Of a stretch of 64,000 bases of DNA, positions 25,811 through 35,073 are shown in pieces. Source of the DNA: Staphylococcus kloosii (lineage in GTDB: Bacteria > Bacillota > Bacilli > Staphylococcales > Staphylococcaceae); assembly GCF_003019255.1 (NCBI RefSeq), contig NZ_CP027846.1, positions 2,480,001-2,544,000 on the forward strand, written 5' to 3'. The position numbers and the translations under genes are program-made. The notes beneath the pieces are model-generated. The model saw nothing but the letters and a program-made list of their open reading frames with translations. It ran no database searches and had not been told where the DNA came from. Position 1 is the stretch's first letter; each line of letters begins with the position of its first letter.

Positions 25811-26251
25811 TTATCAATCACCTTTAGACTTTTCTATAATTTATATTTTCATTTATTTAACTTAATAACTGTCATCTTCTAGAAAACTGCAGACTGAAAT
25901 TATTAAATTTATCTTAGTATTTATTTGAACTTTCAGGCACAAAAATTTCACACATTAAAGTTTATACTCTCACAATTATATTGATCTGTTATCGGGCTAA
26001 AGTCATATCTTTATAGTTATAAAAATTAATACCTGCTACTAATTTAATATCATACCACTTTATTATAGAACTCATTCGCAATATATTCAAAAATCTGAGT
26101 ACTATTTTTTAATAAAAGGAACAATCTACATACTTTATATATATTACTTGGTCTAAATTTATAATTCAATAATAAATAGGCGGTACGCTAATAAATTAGC
26201 ACACCGGCCTATTTTACCAATTAATAACTTTCTTTCCTCAGGTACTATATA
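25811..26251. other. Gene-free region between mvaK1 and the lipL terminator
   Basis: About 440 bp of AT-rich sequence with no credible open frame on either strand. It must hold the leftward mvaK1 promoter. The only clear structure is the terminator at its right end (26175-26215). Confidence 0.5.
26175..26215 (-). terminator. Terminator of the pta-lipL operon
   Basis: AATAGGC (26175-26181) pairs with GCCTATT (26208-26214), extended inward by GGT/ACC and GCTAAT/ATTAGC pairs around a two-base loop. A T-rich stretch follows on the minus strand. Confidence 0.8.
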
Positions 26252-27091
26252 TTAGTTATCCATAGCATTATTAATCTTTGCATTTCGCGCAATCATTTTA
26301 TCAAAATAGCCTTCATAGCGAGACCATTCAACGTCAGTGATGGGTTCCATATTTAAACGGCCGCCTAAATCTTTTAACGCATAAAGCAATTGGAACATAA
26401 CATCTTGTACCGTAATTTCTCGGTCTAATAATGTTGCTAAGGATGCCATACAATTAGGTTCAATATTAGGATAAGTGAATTTTGTGTCTTGTCCTTGTTT
26501 AGCTCTGTCGTAAAATGTTTTCATCATCTGTGCACGTTCAGCACCAGAACCTTCAACACATAAATACACTTGAACTGCTATACCGCCTCTGACACGTCTT
26601 TGAGATATACCAGCGAACTTTTTACCATTGATACTTAAATCAAATTTCCCTGGACAATAAGAACGCTCAATTTCGTGTGTTTCTATTTCAACGTCTTCGT
26701 CTTCAAACATTTTAGCAACGAGTAGGTACATAACACTAAAAGCTTCATCAATTGTAGTTTCTGTTTTGCCTTTGAAAATTAACGAAATATTTAAAATACC
26801 TTGGTCTAGAACGACACCTAACCCGCCAGAGTTTCTAACTATGGCATTATAACCTTGCTCTTCCGTTAAATAACGTATGCCATCACTTAAAAAAGGTAGG
26901 CGTGAATCATGGATACCTAAAATAACGACGTGTTGATGAATCCAGGTACGTACGACGTTACTTGATTCTTCTCTTCCTACGCTTTCTGAAAAAGTGTCAT
27001 CAAATGCAAATGATTGCATCGGTTCTAAACCTGAAGAGTGATCAATGTAACGCCAGTCAACGCCATTGAAATATTTACTTGCTATATCCAT
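26252..27091 (-). CDS. lipL: Octanoyl-[GcvH]:protein N-octanoyltransferase (lipoate ligase fold)
   Basis: 279 residues of the biotin/lipoate protein ligase fold. The core has IVRNSGGLGVVLDQGILNIS (residues about 84-103). Cys146, in SYCPGKFDLSINGKKFAGISQRR, is in the place of the acyl-thioester Cys of Bacillus LipL. The enzyme moves octanoyl groups from GcvH to E2 subunits of 2-oxoacid dehydrogenases. The TGA/ATG junction with pta overlaps by one base, so the genes are translationally coupled. Confidence 0.88.
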   Translation of the reverse strand: MDIASKYFNGVDWRYIDHSSGLEPMQSFAFDDTFSESVGREESSNVVRTWIHQHVVILGIHDSRLPFLSDGIRYLTEEQGYNAIVRNSGGLGVVLDQGILNISLIFKGKTETTIDEAFSVMYLLVAKMFEDEDVEIETHEIERSYCPGKFDLSINGKKFAGISQRRVRGGIAVQVYLCVEGSGAERAQMMKTFYDRAKQGQDTKFTYPNIEPNCMASLATLLDREITVQDVMFQLLYALKDLGGRLNMEPITDVEWSRYEGYFDKMIARNAKINNAMDN

Positions 27092-28077
27092 TATTGTAGT
27101 GATTGAGCCGCTGTAATAATAGAAAGGTTATAAACGTCTTCTGTTGAACAACCACGTGATAAATCGTTAACTGGTGAGTTAAGACCTTGTAATACTGGTC
27201 CTACTGCATCATAACCACCTAAACGTTGTGCAATTTTATAACCGATATTACCAGCTTCCAAGCTTGGGAATACAAATACGTTAGCATCGCCTTGTATTTG
27301 CGCATCTGGCGCTTTTTTCTTAGCTACTTCTGGTACGATAGCTGCGTCAAATTGGAACTCTCCATCAACTATTACGTCTGTTAAGTTGTCTTCTTTAATT
27401 TTTTGTTGGGCTAATTCAACTGCTGTAGAAACTTTTTCAACATCGTCAGATTTAGCTGAGCCTTTAGTTGAGAAACTTAGCATCGCTACACGAGGAGACA
27501 TACCGAATGATTGTGCTGATTTAGCACTTTCTACTGCAATTTCTGCTAAGTCTTGAGCTTCTAATGTAGGGTTGATTGCACAATCCCCAAAGATATATTG
27601 TTTATCATCTTTAATCATAAAGAAGATACCTGATGTTTTAGACACACCTGGTTTTGTTTTGATGATTTGTAAAGCTGGGCGTACAGTATCACCTGTAGAG
27701 TGAGCAGCACCACTTACTAGTCCTTCAGCTTTACCAGTATAAACAAGCATAGTTCCGAAATAGTTTACATCGTTTAACATTTCTTGTGCTTGTTCTTCTG
27801 TAGCTTTACCTTTACGACGTTCTACAAAAGCAGCAACTAATTCACTACGTAATTCACTTGTAGCCGGATCTATAATTTCTAAATTTGAAATATCTAAGTT
27901 TTTCTCATTTGCTAAAGCTTTCACATTAGCTTCGTTTCCTAGTAAAACTGGTGCAACTAAATCACTTTCTTGTAATTGTACAGCCGCTGTTAATACTCTT
28001 TCATCTTCACCTTCAGGTAAGACGATTCTTACATTTTTTCCTGAAAGTTTTTGTTGTAATACATCTAATAAAGACAT
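27091..28077 (-). CDS. pta: Phosphate acetyltransferase
   Basis: 328 residues, the short EutD-type Pta without the N-terminal regulatory domain. Signatures are VRIVLPEGEDERVLTAA, GLVSGAAHSTGDTVRPALQI and the C-terminal QGLNSPVNDLSRGCS. It interconverts acetyl-CoA and acetyl phosphate for acetate overflow. It is divergent from hemQ across 170 bp and forms an operon with lipL. Confidence 0.95.
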   Translation of the reverse strand: MSLLDVLQQKLSGKNVRIVLPEGEDERVLTAAVQLQESDLVAPVLLGNEANVKALANEKNLDISNLEIIDPATSELRSELVAAFVERRKGKATEEQAQEMLNDVNYFGTMLVYTGKAEGLVSGAAHSTGDTVRPALQIIKTKPGVSKTSGIFFMIKDDKQYIFGDCAINPTLEAQDLAEIAVESAKSAQSFGMSPRVAMLSFSTKGSAKSDDVEKVSTAVELAQQKIKEDNLTDVIVDGEFQFDAAIVPEVAKKKAPDAQIQGDANVFVFPSLEAGNIGYKIAQRLGGYDAVGPVLQGLNSPVNDLSRGCSTEDVYNLSIITAAQSLQ

Positions 28078-28247
28078 AATAGCCTCCTTGAATATTTATG
28101 TTTAGTTATTTTCCAATGCTATTATACGCTATTTTTGTTCATAATTCCATGTCACGAATTTGTAATCATTTACTTATGTTATAACGTTTCCTTTATGATA
28201 AAATTTTTATTGAGATAAGATTAATTAATACAAAAGGAGCGATATTA

Positions 28248-28997
28248 ATGCCACAAGCACCAGAAACTTTAGATGGTTGGTATAGCTTACATTTATTTTA
28301 CGCTATAGATTGGACAACTTTACGCTTAGTCCCAGAAACAGATCGTCAAACGATGGTTGAGGAATTGCAATCATTTTTAACTAAACATGAATCTGCACGC
28401 AATAATAATGCCGGAGATCATGCTTTTTATAACATTACAGGTCAGAAAGCTGACATTTTACTTTGGGTCTTAAGACCTGAACTAAAAGATTTAAATGCTG
28501 TAGAAAATGAGTTTAACAAATTACAAATAACAGACTATTTAATTCCAACATATTCATACGTTTCAATTATTGAATTAGGCAATTATCTAGCCGGTAAATC
28601 AGACGAAGATCCATATGAGAACCCACATATTAAACCTAGATTATTCCCTGAATTACCAACATCAGAATATATTTGTTTTTATCCTATGGATAAACGTCGT
28701 AACGAGACTTATAACTGGTATATGTTACCTCTTGAGAAACGCCAAGAGTTGATGTATAACCATGGTAAAATCGGACGTAAATACGCTGGTAAAATCAAAC
28801 AATTCATTACAGGTTCTGTTGGATTAGACGATTACGAGTGGGGCGTTACATTATTTGCTGACGATCCATTACAATTCAAAAAAATAGTTTATGAAATGAG
28901 ATTCGATGAAACTACAGCTCGTTATGGTGACTTTGGTAGTTTCTATGTAGGACAAATTATTCAAAGTGAACAATTGCCTTCATTCTTCGCACTTTAA
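28248..28997 (+). CDS. hemQ: Coproheme decarboxylase HemQ (ChdC)
   Basis: 249 residues of the chlorite dismutase-like fold. The proximal haem ligand is in LMYNHGKIGRKYAGK (His near 172), the catalytic Tyr in NETYNWYMLP, and the C-terminal core is ARYGDFGSFYVG. The enzyme performs the last step of the Gram-positive coproporphyrin-dependent haem pathway, decarboxylating coproheme III to haem b. It has a strong ribosome site (AAAAGGAGCG) and is transcribed alone, divergent from pta. Confidence 0.94.
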   Translation: MPQAPETLDGWYSLHLFYAIDWTTLRLVPETDRQTMVEELQSFLTKHESARNNNAGDHAFYNITGQKADILLWVLRPELKDLNAVENEFNKLQITDYLIPTYSYVSIIELGNYLAGKSDEDPYENPHIKPRLFPELPTSEYICFYPMDKRRNETYNWYMLPLEKRQELMYNHGKIGRKYAGKIKQFITGSVGLDDYEWGVTLFADDPLQFKKIVYEMRFDETTARYGDFGSFYVGQIIQSEQLPSFFAL

Positions 28998-29010
28998 TTT
29001 TTATAATATA

Positions 29011-29046
29011 AAAAAAGCGTCTGAACTAATTAGTTCAGACGCTTTT
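29011..29046 (+). terminator. hemQ terminator
   Basis: The 34-bp segment 29013-29046 is a perfect inverted repeat, AAAAGCGTCTGAACTAA with its complement. It lies 15 bp after the hemQ stop. Confidence 0.93.
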
Positions 29047-29317
29047 GTAGTGTGTTTGGGAGAACTTTTTCACTACAACAAATTCAGTCAATATTGTCGC
29101 TACTCAATATCAATTTATTTTGTTAACCAATTCAAACGAACGGTTAACATTATTATACATTTAAATTATAGGTTGTTGCAAACTTTTTTGTATTTCAAAT
29201 TAACTTCCACCAATTTAAACGCTTTTATATTTTTATTTTAATAATGTAAAAACAAAAATTGTATTCCATGTTACAATAAAAATTCCTTAGTGAAATTTAA
29301 TAATATTTGGTGATGAC

Positions 29318-30091
29318 ATGACAACTATAAATCAATCAACTGAAAATTCCAACGAAAAACTAATTAAAGATGTGGTTGTACTTGCTGGCCGTATTTTACT
29401 TGAATCAGGTGCTGAAGGTACAAGAGTAGAAGATACAATGACACGTATCGCAAATGCACTTGGTTACACAGAAAGCAATAGCTTTGTAACAAACACAGTA
29501 ATCAATTTCATGTTACATAATGAATCTAATCCAAGGATATTCAGAATAAAGGCTCGTGACACTAACCTCTTTCGTATTTCACGTACAAATGGCGTGTCCC
29601 GAAAAATTGCTAAAAATGAAATATCCTTAGAAGATGCATATAAAGAATTAGAAAAAATATACAGTGAACAAAGTATACAGCATGATTTAATTTATAAATT
29701 TATCGCAGCTAGTGTGATATCAGTTAGCTTTTTATATTTACAAGGCGGACACTTAATAGATGTATTTACAGCTTTATTTGCTGGTGCCTTTGGCTACATC
29801 GTTGTAGAAATTTTAGATCGTAAATTGCATGCACATTTTATACCCGAATTCTTTGGAGCAACCGTCATCGGTCTATTTGCTATTTTAGGTAATACTTTAA
29901 TTCCAGGTGGTTCTATTGAAACCATAATTATCGCCGCCGTCATGCCTATCGTACCCGGTGTCTTAATAACTAACGCAATACAGGATTTATTTGGTGGACA
30001 TATGTTAATGTTTACAACGAAATCACTCGAAGCCCTCGTTACCGCCTTTGGTATTGGTGCAGGTGTTGGTACAATTTTAATCATAGTTTAG
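29318..30091 (+). CDS. Threonine/serine exporter, ThrE N-terminal-type subunit
   Basis: 257 residues. The cytosolic head resembles the ThrE/DUF1212 domain: AGRILLESGAEGTRVEDTMTRIANALGY, and INFMLHN...RIFRIKARDTNLFRIS. From residue 125 there are about five membrane helices. It pairs with the smaller membrane protein encoded 11 bp downstream (DUF3815); together they match the two-subunit YjjP/YjjB arrangement that exports threonine, serine or dicarboxylates. Substrate uncertain. Confidence 0.85.
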   Translation: MTTINQSTENSNEKLIKDVVVLAGRILLESGAEGTRVEDTMTRIANALGYTESNSFVTNTVINFMLHNESNPRIFRIKARDTNLFRISRTNGVSRKIAKNEISLEDAYKELEKIYSEQSIQHDLIYKFIAASVISVSFLYLQGGHLIDVFTALFAGAFGYIVVEILDRKLHAHFIPEFFGATVIGLFAILGNTLIPGGSIETIIIAAVMPIVPGVLITNAIQDLFGGHMLMFTTKSLEALVTAFGIGAGVGTILIIV

Positions 30092-30102
30092 GAGAGCTGC
30101 TT

Positions 30103-30555
30103 ATGTTTTGGATATTAAATTTAATATTTAGTTATGCTGCATCATTGTTCTTCGGCGTTATTTTTGACGTTCCAAAACGCCTTTACAATACTGCTGGTAT
30201 CGTAGGTGCAAGTGGCTGGATGGTATACATTTTCTTCTCCGAAGGCTTAGAAATTCATAAAATTTACTGTAGCTTTTTTGGTAGTTTAGCTTTAGGCCTA
30301 CTGAGTCATATAATGGCTCGCTTAAAAAAAGAACCTGCTATTATTTTTATGATTCCTGGCATCATTCCTCTAGTACCCGGAGGCTTAGCCTTTGATGCTA
30401 CAAAAAGTTTAGTATTAGTACAATTTAGTAAGGCTATCGATACAATGTTGGAAGTAACTTTAATAGCCGGCGCTATAGCTTTAGGCTTATTATTTGCCGA
30501 TCAATTTTGGAAATTAATTATCTCTGGTACGAAACATACTCGCCGTAAAATATAA
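30103..30555 (+). CDS. ThrE C-terminal-type membrane subunit (DUF3815)
   Basis: 150 residues with four or five membrane helices. The conserved segment FMIPGIIPLVPGG (near residue 85) mirrors the VMPIVPGVLITNAI segment of the upstream subunit. It is the small half of a split ThrE exporter and is co-transcribed with the preceding gene. A weak hairpin with a T run at 30565-30600 probably ends the transcript. Confidence 0.83.
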   Translation: MFWILNLIFSYAASLFFGVIFDVPKRLYNTAGIVGASGWMVYIFFSEGLEIHKIYCSFFGSLALGLLSHIMARLKKEPAIIFMIPGIIPLVPGGLAFDATKSLVLVQFSKAIDTMLEVTLIAGAIALGLLFADQFWKLIISGTKHTRRKI

Positions 30556-30565
30556 ATACAAACTA

Positions 30566-30600
30566 TCGTCTTAGTGCAATGCTAAGACGATAATTTTTTT
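30566..30600 (+). terminator. Terminator of the ThrE-type operon
   Basis: ATCGTCTTAG pairs with CTAAGACGAT around a short loop (30568-30592), followed by a T run at 30595-30600. Confidence 0.82.
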
Positions 30601-30619
30601 GCCTCAACTTGATACTATT

Positions 30620-32023
30620 TTATTGTTGTGATGCCGTTTTAAGAAAGCAACTAGGAATAATGATGCAAAGTAATAAAATCGTGGCAAATAAGAAACTCCA
30701 GTGGTAACCGACAATCGAATGATTGGCAGACGTATGAATACGATACGTATAGCTAGCTACAATTGTTGCAATAATAGCAGTACCAAAAGTCGTACCTAAT
30801 TGTTCAATTATATTTACACCGACACCCGCTTCAGGCAATTGTTCTTCCTCAAGTCCTTTATAAGCATTACTTGTTAAAGGTAACATGATACCTCCTACAC
30901 ATAACCCACGTATAAATAATGTTATTAATATCCATATCATAGGTGTATGGCCCGTAATGAATATTAACGGCACCGAACCTATAAGAGACAACATAATACT
31001 AATTATTAACACACGTTTCGCGCCATATTTATCTGTCGCTTTACCAATAAATGGTCTAGTGATTAGCATCCCTACACCTTGGGGAATCAATGCTATTGCG
31101 ACTTGAATTTCAGTATAGTGTCTAAACGTTTGGAAAAATAATGGCAATATTATCATCGGGCCTAAAATTGCCATGTTTGCTAATAACAAGCCCACACTTG
31201 ATACAGCGAAATTTCTCGTTTTAAAAAGTTCTAACGGCAATACAGTAGGTCTTTTACTTATTCGGTCATAAAAGACATATGCAATCAACATAACAGCACC
31301 TATTATCATAAATAGCGTCGTACTTATATTATTAAAATTATTATGTTGAGAGGCACAAGTAACACCATAAATTACTGACACTGTAAACACGGCTAAAAGA
31401 AGCAAACTTACAAAGTCTAATTTTTGATGCTTCTTAAATGGCTCAAATTGAGGTAAATTTTTTATCATCAACGGTACTGCAATTATTGTGACTATAACAT
31501 TAATGAAAAATAACCATTGCCATGAAGCCAATTGTAATAACACGCCACCTAACACTGGCCCTAATATCGGACCTAGTATCATGGGTGTCGTCACGATAGC
31601 AATCACTCGCCCCAAATATGCTTCACCGGCAACTTTTACTAATAACGTTGACATTAACGTAGTAATAATACCGGCACTTAAGCCTTGAATGACTCTAAAG
31701 ACTATAAATAAGAAGACAGAATTACTTAATCCAACACACAATGAAATAACACCAAAAGTAATAACCGCATTGATAAATACACGCTTACCATTAAATTTGT
31801 TCATCAACCATCCAGAGATTGGTACAGCTAATGCTAAGGCTAATATATATCCTGTAATCCCCCATTGTAATACGCTTAAAGTTGTATGGAATGTAGCTGA
31901 TAATTGTTTTATCGCAATGTTTACCATCGTGGAATCTAACATTGGGGCAATCGCACCTAAAGCGATAGACCATGCAGCTACTAAAATATGTTGTGGAATT
32001 TTATCATGAACTTCTCGTTCCAT
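30620..32023 (-). CDS. MFS drug exporter of the DHA2 (14-helix, EmrB/QacA) family
   Basis: 467 residues with about 14 hydrophobic helices. It has the DHA2 helix-1 motif APMLDSTMVNIA, motif A GWLMNKFNGKRVF and motif C ILGPILGPVLGGVL. It exports lipophilic drugs or cations by proton antiport. It has its own sigma-A promoter overlapping a palindrome (32044-32089), and a MarR regulator gene lies directly upstream in the same direction. Specificity is unknown. Confidence 0.9.
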   Translation of the reverse strand: MEREVHDKIPQHILVAAWSIALGAIAPMLDSTMVNIAIKQLSATFHTTLSVLQWGITGYILALALAVPISGWLMNKFNGKRVFINAVITFGVISLCVGLSNSVFLFIVFRVIQGLSAGIITTLMSTLLVKVAGEAYLGRVIAIVTTPMILGPILGPVLGGVLLQLASWQWLFFINVIVTIIAVPLMIKNLPQFEPFKKHQKLDFVSLLLLAVFTVSVIYGVTCASQHNNFNNISTTLFMIIGAVMLIAYVFYDRISKRPTVLPLELFKTRNFAVSSVGLLLANMAILGPMIILPLFFQTFRHYTEIQVAIALIPQGVGMLITRPFIGKATDKYGAKRVLIISIMLSLIGSVPLIFITGHTPMIWILITLFIRGLCVGGIMLPLTSNAYKGLEEEQLPEAGVGVNIIEQLGTTFGTAIIATIVASYTYRIHTSANHSIVGYHWSFLFATILLLCIIIPSCFLKTASQQ

Positions 32024-32043
32024 AAATACATCCTTTCAATAAT

Positions 32044-32089
32044 GTTTCTTTAGAAACAAAATGATAAACCTATATTGTTTCCTTGTCAA
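32044..32089 (-). promoter_or_regulatory. Efflux-gene promoter with MarR-type operator
   Basis: On the minus strand TTGACA (32084-32089), a 17-bp spacer and TATCAT (32061-32066) form a good sigma-A promoter. Just downstream lies the 14-bp palindrome GTTTCTTTAGAAAC (32044-32057). A second, looser GAAAC...GTTT dyad sits in the spacer. This is the expected layout for repression by the MarR protein at 32172-32636. Confidence 0.7.
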
Positions 32090-32103
32090 CAAAAAATCCA
32101 CAA

Positions 32104-32145
32104 TAAAAAACTACCAACTAATATTTCATGTACATTAGCTGGTAG
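32104..32145 (-). terminator. Terminator of the marR-like gene
   Basis: CTACCAACTAAT (32111-32122) pairs with ATTAGCTGGTAG (32134-32145) with one mismatch, and six T residues follow on the minus strand. Confidence 0.85.
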
Positions 32146-32171
32146 AATAAGCATTTTCTTCACGTCTAAGT

Positions 32172-32636
32172 CTACTTATTATGACTTTGTTGTTTAATTT
32201 CCTCATCAAGGTGCGCAGAGTACTGCTCAATAAAAGACAACATTGCATCATATTGCTCATCTTTAATATTGTCAAATACTTGGCGATCTCTTTCCTGAAA
32301 TTGTGCATGTAAACGTTCATGTATAGTAAAAACTTCATAGCCTTTTGATGTTAACTTGTAATAAATTTCTTTTTTGTTATCTTCCCTTTGATAACTTTCT
32401 ATTAATTCTTTGGCTAATAATTTCTTCATTAATTTACTAATTGCGCCCCGTGTCATATATAATTCGCGTGATAACTTTTGGACATTTGGATTATCTATTT
32501 CTTGAATAGCTTGCACACAGTGAACTTCAGTAGCCGTATACCCTTTAAGTTCTTTTTGCATTTGTGGCTTATTTAACCATACTATTTTTTGATAAAGTGA
32601 TCTCATTTCAGTAATGAGTTTTTCTTCTTTATTCAT
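32172..32636 (-). CDS. MarR-family transcriptional regulator
   Basis: 154 residues. The winged-helix part contains VQKLSRELYMTRGAISKLMKKLLAKELIESYQREDNKKEIYYKLTSKG. MarR proteins bind as dimers to short palindromes and are released by phenolic or drug ligands. A matching palindrome overlaps the promoter of the DHA2 exporter gene 36 bp beyond this gene's stop, so the exporter is the likely target. Confidence 0.88.
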   Translation of the reverse strand: MNKEEKLITEMRSLYQKIVWLNKPQMQKELKGYTATEVHCVQAIQEIDNPNVQKLSRELYMTRGAISKLMKKLLAKELIESYQREDNKKEIYYKLTSKGYEVFTIHERLHAQFQERDRQVFDNIKDEQYDAMLSFIEQYSAHLDEEIKQQSHNK

Positions 32637-32727
32637 TGCTACACCTCATAAATACGATTCACATCAATTGTAGCCCTATCATAACATTTCTTTTTAAAAA
32701 AATGCTATATCAGAGTGATATAAAAAA

Positions 32728-32756
32728 ACTGTTGGTAATATAATTACCAACAGTCT
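32728..32756 (-). terminator. Terminator of the amino acid permease gene
   Basis: ACTGTTGGTAAT (32728-32739) pairs perfectly with ATTACCAACAGT (32743-32754), with seven T residues after the stem on the minus strand. Confidence 0.9.
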
Positions 32757-32763
32757 ATTCTAG

Positions 32764-34251
32764 TTATTTTTTTTCTTCTTCATGTAAAATATCTTCAACT
32801 TCAGCATCTGTTCTATTTAAGATCATCTGACTTAAATAATCATTATTCATACGTTTCAATTTAGGATAACGCACAATAAAGAAGATTAATCCAAGTATCG
32901 TCCAACCGCCTAATGCGATGTACGAAGGCATTGATAATGCAGCCGGTGATCCTGGTATCAATAATAATAGTAAAAATATAAATGCTACGATTGAACCTAA
33001 AATCGCAAATGTTTTGTATATCGGGCCATAAGTATTGCTGTTTTTATTGTAACTAAACAATTTAACAGCCGACAGACATGTAATTAAATATGCTATCGAT
33101 ACGCCTGTTGAAGACATATCAACAATCCAAGTTAATGCCGTACGACCTAACCATGGTGCTATTAAAGTTATTGCTACTAAGAATATAATTGCGATATAGG
33201 GCGTCTTATATTTCTTATGCAATTTACTAAATACTGAAGGCATAATACCAGAACGACCCATTGAGAATAGCAATCTGCTTGAACTCATTAAGAAGCCATT
33301 TAAACCGGTAAATATACCCATCATTATTGCAATAGCTAGCACGGCTAAACCTATATAGCCAAAAGCTTCTTGCGTTTCAGCACCAGTTAACCACAGATTA
33401 CCATTTAAACTTTTAGAACTTGTGCTTAACCAACCTGTAAATAATAGCATTACAACATATGTGAGTGCAGACGCTAATAAACTATACACAATAAGTTTAA
33501 ATGTTTTGTTAGGTGAAAAATCAAATTCTTCTGCCGTTTGTGGAATATTATCGAAACCGACATATGCCCACGGTGCAACTGCAACAATCATTATAATAGA
33601 AGTAAACCATCCTTTAGATTTACTTGCTAATGGTTGAAGATTATCAAGGGCAAAGTTATGACCAAAAAATGATCCAAAGAATAATAATAAAATCGTAATA
33701 ACCATTGCTACACAGAAATAATATTGTAATGAGCCAGAGACGCTAGCACCCTTAATTGCTATAAACATAAACACTAAGAGTAATACTGACGCAATAATAA
33801 TTTCTGTAATATAAACATCCCAACCTGCTATCGTATATAACTTGCCTGTTTCTAAAATATTAGGCATTAAAAACTTTATTAACAAACTAAATGCGGTAGC
33901 ATTCAAAGCTACTACACAAATATAACCAAATGTTAAAAACCATGATGAGAAAAAGCTTACGTATCTACCGAATCCCAAGAAACTAAAGGCGAATGCACCG
34001 CCAGATACTGGGAAACGTTCTACTAAAGCACCATAACTCACTGCAATTAAAATCATTAATAATGCGCCTATTGTAATACCAATCGCAGCTGCAATTGGGC
34101 CTGATTGACCTATCCAATCACCAGGTAAAATAAACGCACCCCAACCAATACATGAACCATATGCAATGGCCCATACAAATTTTTCAGAGAGATTTTGCTT
34201 CAAATCTCCCCTATCCACATTTACATTTTTATTACTCATAAAAAAACTCAC
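32764..34251 (-). CDS. APC-family amino acid permease
   Basis: 495 residues with about 12 membrane helices. The N-terminal SEKFVWAIAYGSCIGWGAFILPGDW is the APC helix-1 signature with the unwound G-S/C-G segment. Helix 6 region includes WAYVGFDNIPQTAEEF. The soluble ends are charged. It imports or exchanges an amino acid or polyamine with protons; the substrate is not predictable. It is transcribed alone. Upstream a GGGTATAAT element (34264-34272) may be a sigma-A -10 overlapping a SigB-like -10. Confidence 0.88.
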   Translation of the reverse strand: MSFFMSNKNVNVDRGDLKQNLSEKFVWAIAYGSCIGWGAFILPGDWIGQSGPIAAAIGITIGALLMILIAVSYGALVERFPVSGGAFAFSFLGFGRYVSFFSSWFLTFGYICVVALNATAFSLLIKFLMPNILETGKLYTIAGWDVYITEIIIASVLLLVFMFIAIKGASVSGSLQYYFCVAMVITILLLFFGSFFGHNFALDNLQPLASKSKGWFTSIIMIVAVAPWAYVGFDNIPQTAEEFDFSPNKTFKLIVYSLLASALTYVVMLLFTGWLSTSSKSLNGNLWLTGAETQEAFGYIGLAVLAIAIMMGIFTGLNGFLMSSSRLLFSMGRSGIMPSVFSKLHKKYKTPYIAIIFLVAITLIAPWLGRTALTWIVDMSSTGVSIAYLITCLSAVKLFSYNKNSNTYGPIYKTFAILGSIVAFIFLLLLLIPGSPAALSMPSYIALGGWTILGLIFFIVRYPKLKRMNNDYLSQMILNRTDAEVEDILHEEEKK

Positions 34252-34263
34252 CTCATGGAGTGT

Positions 34264-34292
34264 ATTATACCCATAAGATAAGCTTTTGTAAC
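34264..34292 (-). promoter_or_regulatory. Promoter of the APC permease gene, possibly SigB-influenced
   Basis: On the minus strand GTTACA (34287-34292), a 14-bp spacer and GGGTAT (34267-34272) resemble a SigB promoter with a weak -35. The overlapping TATAAT gives a sigma-A -10 as well. Confidence 0.35.
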
Positions 34293-34302
34293 ATAGGTAA
34301 TT

Positions 34303-34665
34303 TTACAATTTGATTGTTGCAATGACTAACAACAACCATCCTGCTAAAAACATCAAGCCACCAATTGGCGTGATTGCACCTAATATTTTAATTTGTGTTA
34401 ACGCTAAAATATATAATGATCCACTAAAGAAGATGATACCGCCAAAAAGCAACCATCCTGACCAATTAACGTTCATTGAAGTCGTACCGCTAATAATACC
34501 TAGCGCAATAAGTCCTAAACCGTGATACATTTGGTAAGTTGTTGCCTTTTCCCAAACTGACATATATTTATCTGATAACTTGCCCTCTAAACCGTGTGCG
34601 CCAAAAGCACCAGTTGCTACTGACATGAGTGCATTTAAAGCACCTAAAATTATAAATAGCTTCAT
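34303..34665 (-). CDS. DUF423 (YwdK-like) small membrane protein
   Basis: 120 residues, four hydrophobic helices. The N-terminal ALNALMSVATGAFGAHGLEGKLS is the DUF423 signature. The function is unknown; the family is widely conserved. It starts 24 bp after the DUF5327 gene and is the end of the ung-ywdI-ywdK group known from Bacillus and Staphylococcus. Confidence 0.87.
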   Translation of the reverse strand: MKLFIILGALNALMSVATGAFGAHGLEGKLSDKYMSVWEKATTYQMYHGLGLIALGIISGTTSMNVNWSGWLLFGGIIFFSGSLYILALTQIKILGAITPIGGLMFLAGWLLLVIATIKL

Positions 34666-34689
34666 TATTATTAAGCTCCTTTTCTATTT

Positions 34690-35073
34690 TTAAAAATCAA
34701 AAATTGAATCGCCATTACCTATATTATCATCTGTCGTTAATTTAGATCCTTGCGTTGAATTTTGAACAGACGATTGTTGTTGCATTGTTGAAGGCACTTT
34801 CGCCCCCATCGCTTGCAACTCTTCTGCACTAATATCCGTTGATTTATTGCTGCTGCTTTGATTTGAATTATGAACTGAATTCTTAAATGAAGACGCTACA
34901 TTATATGTATTGTCTCTCGTTTTTCTATTATTACTTGTATCATTAGTGTAAAGTGACGTTAATGTATGAATGGCATACATATGCTTTTCAAAATCTGCAT
35001 CACTTTGTGCTTCATCAGCTTGTACAAGTTCATGTTCGATTAATTCGATAATATTATCTTTATTCATTGTCAT
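34690..35073 (-). CDS. DUF5327 (YwdI-like) protein
   Basis: About 127 residues. The first 50 are helical and conserved (KDNIIELIEHELVQADEAQSDADFEKHMYAIHTL). The rest is low-complexity, rich in Ser, Asn and Gln, and probably disordered. ATG 35073 is preferred, just behind AAGGTGAGCG; a second ATG at 35067 is possible. It overlaps the ung stop by 14 bp. The function is unknown. Confidence 0.78.
   Translation of the reverse strand: MTMNKDNIIELIEHELVQADEAQSDADFEKHMYAIHTLTSLYTNDTSNNRKTRDNTYNVASSFKNSVHNSNQSSSNKSTDISAEELQAMGAKVPSTMQQQSSVQNSTQGSKLTTDDNIGNGDSIFDF

Noticed and set aside
25811..26251. A long intergenic region searched for a small RNA or riboswitch before mvaK1
   Set aside because: Apart from the lipL terminator no stable stems, T-box or known riboswitch motif was found.
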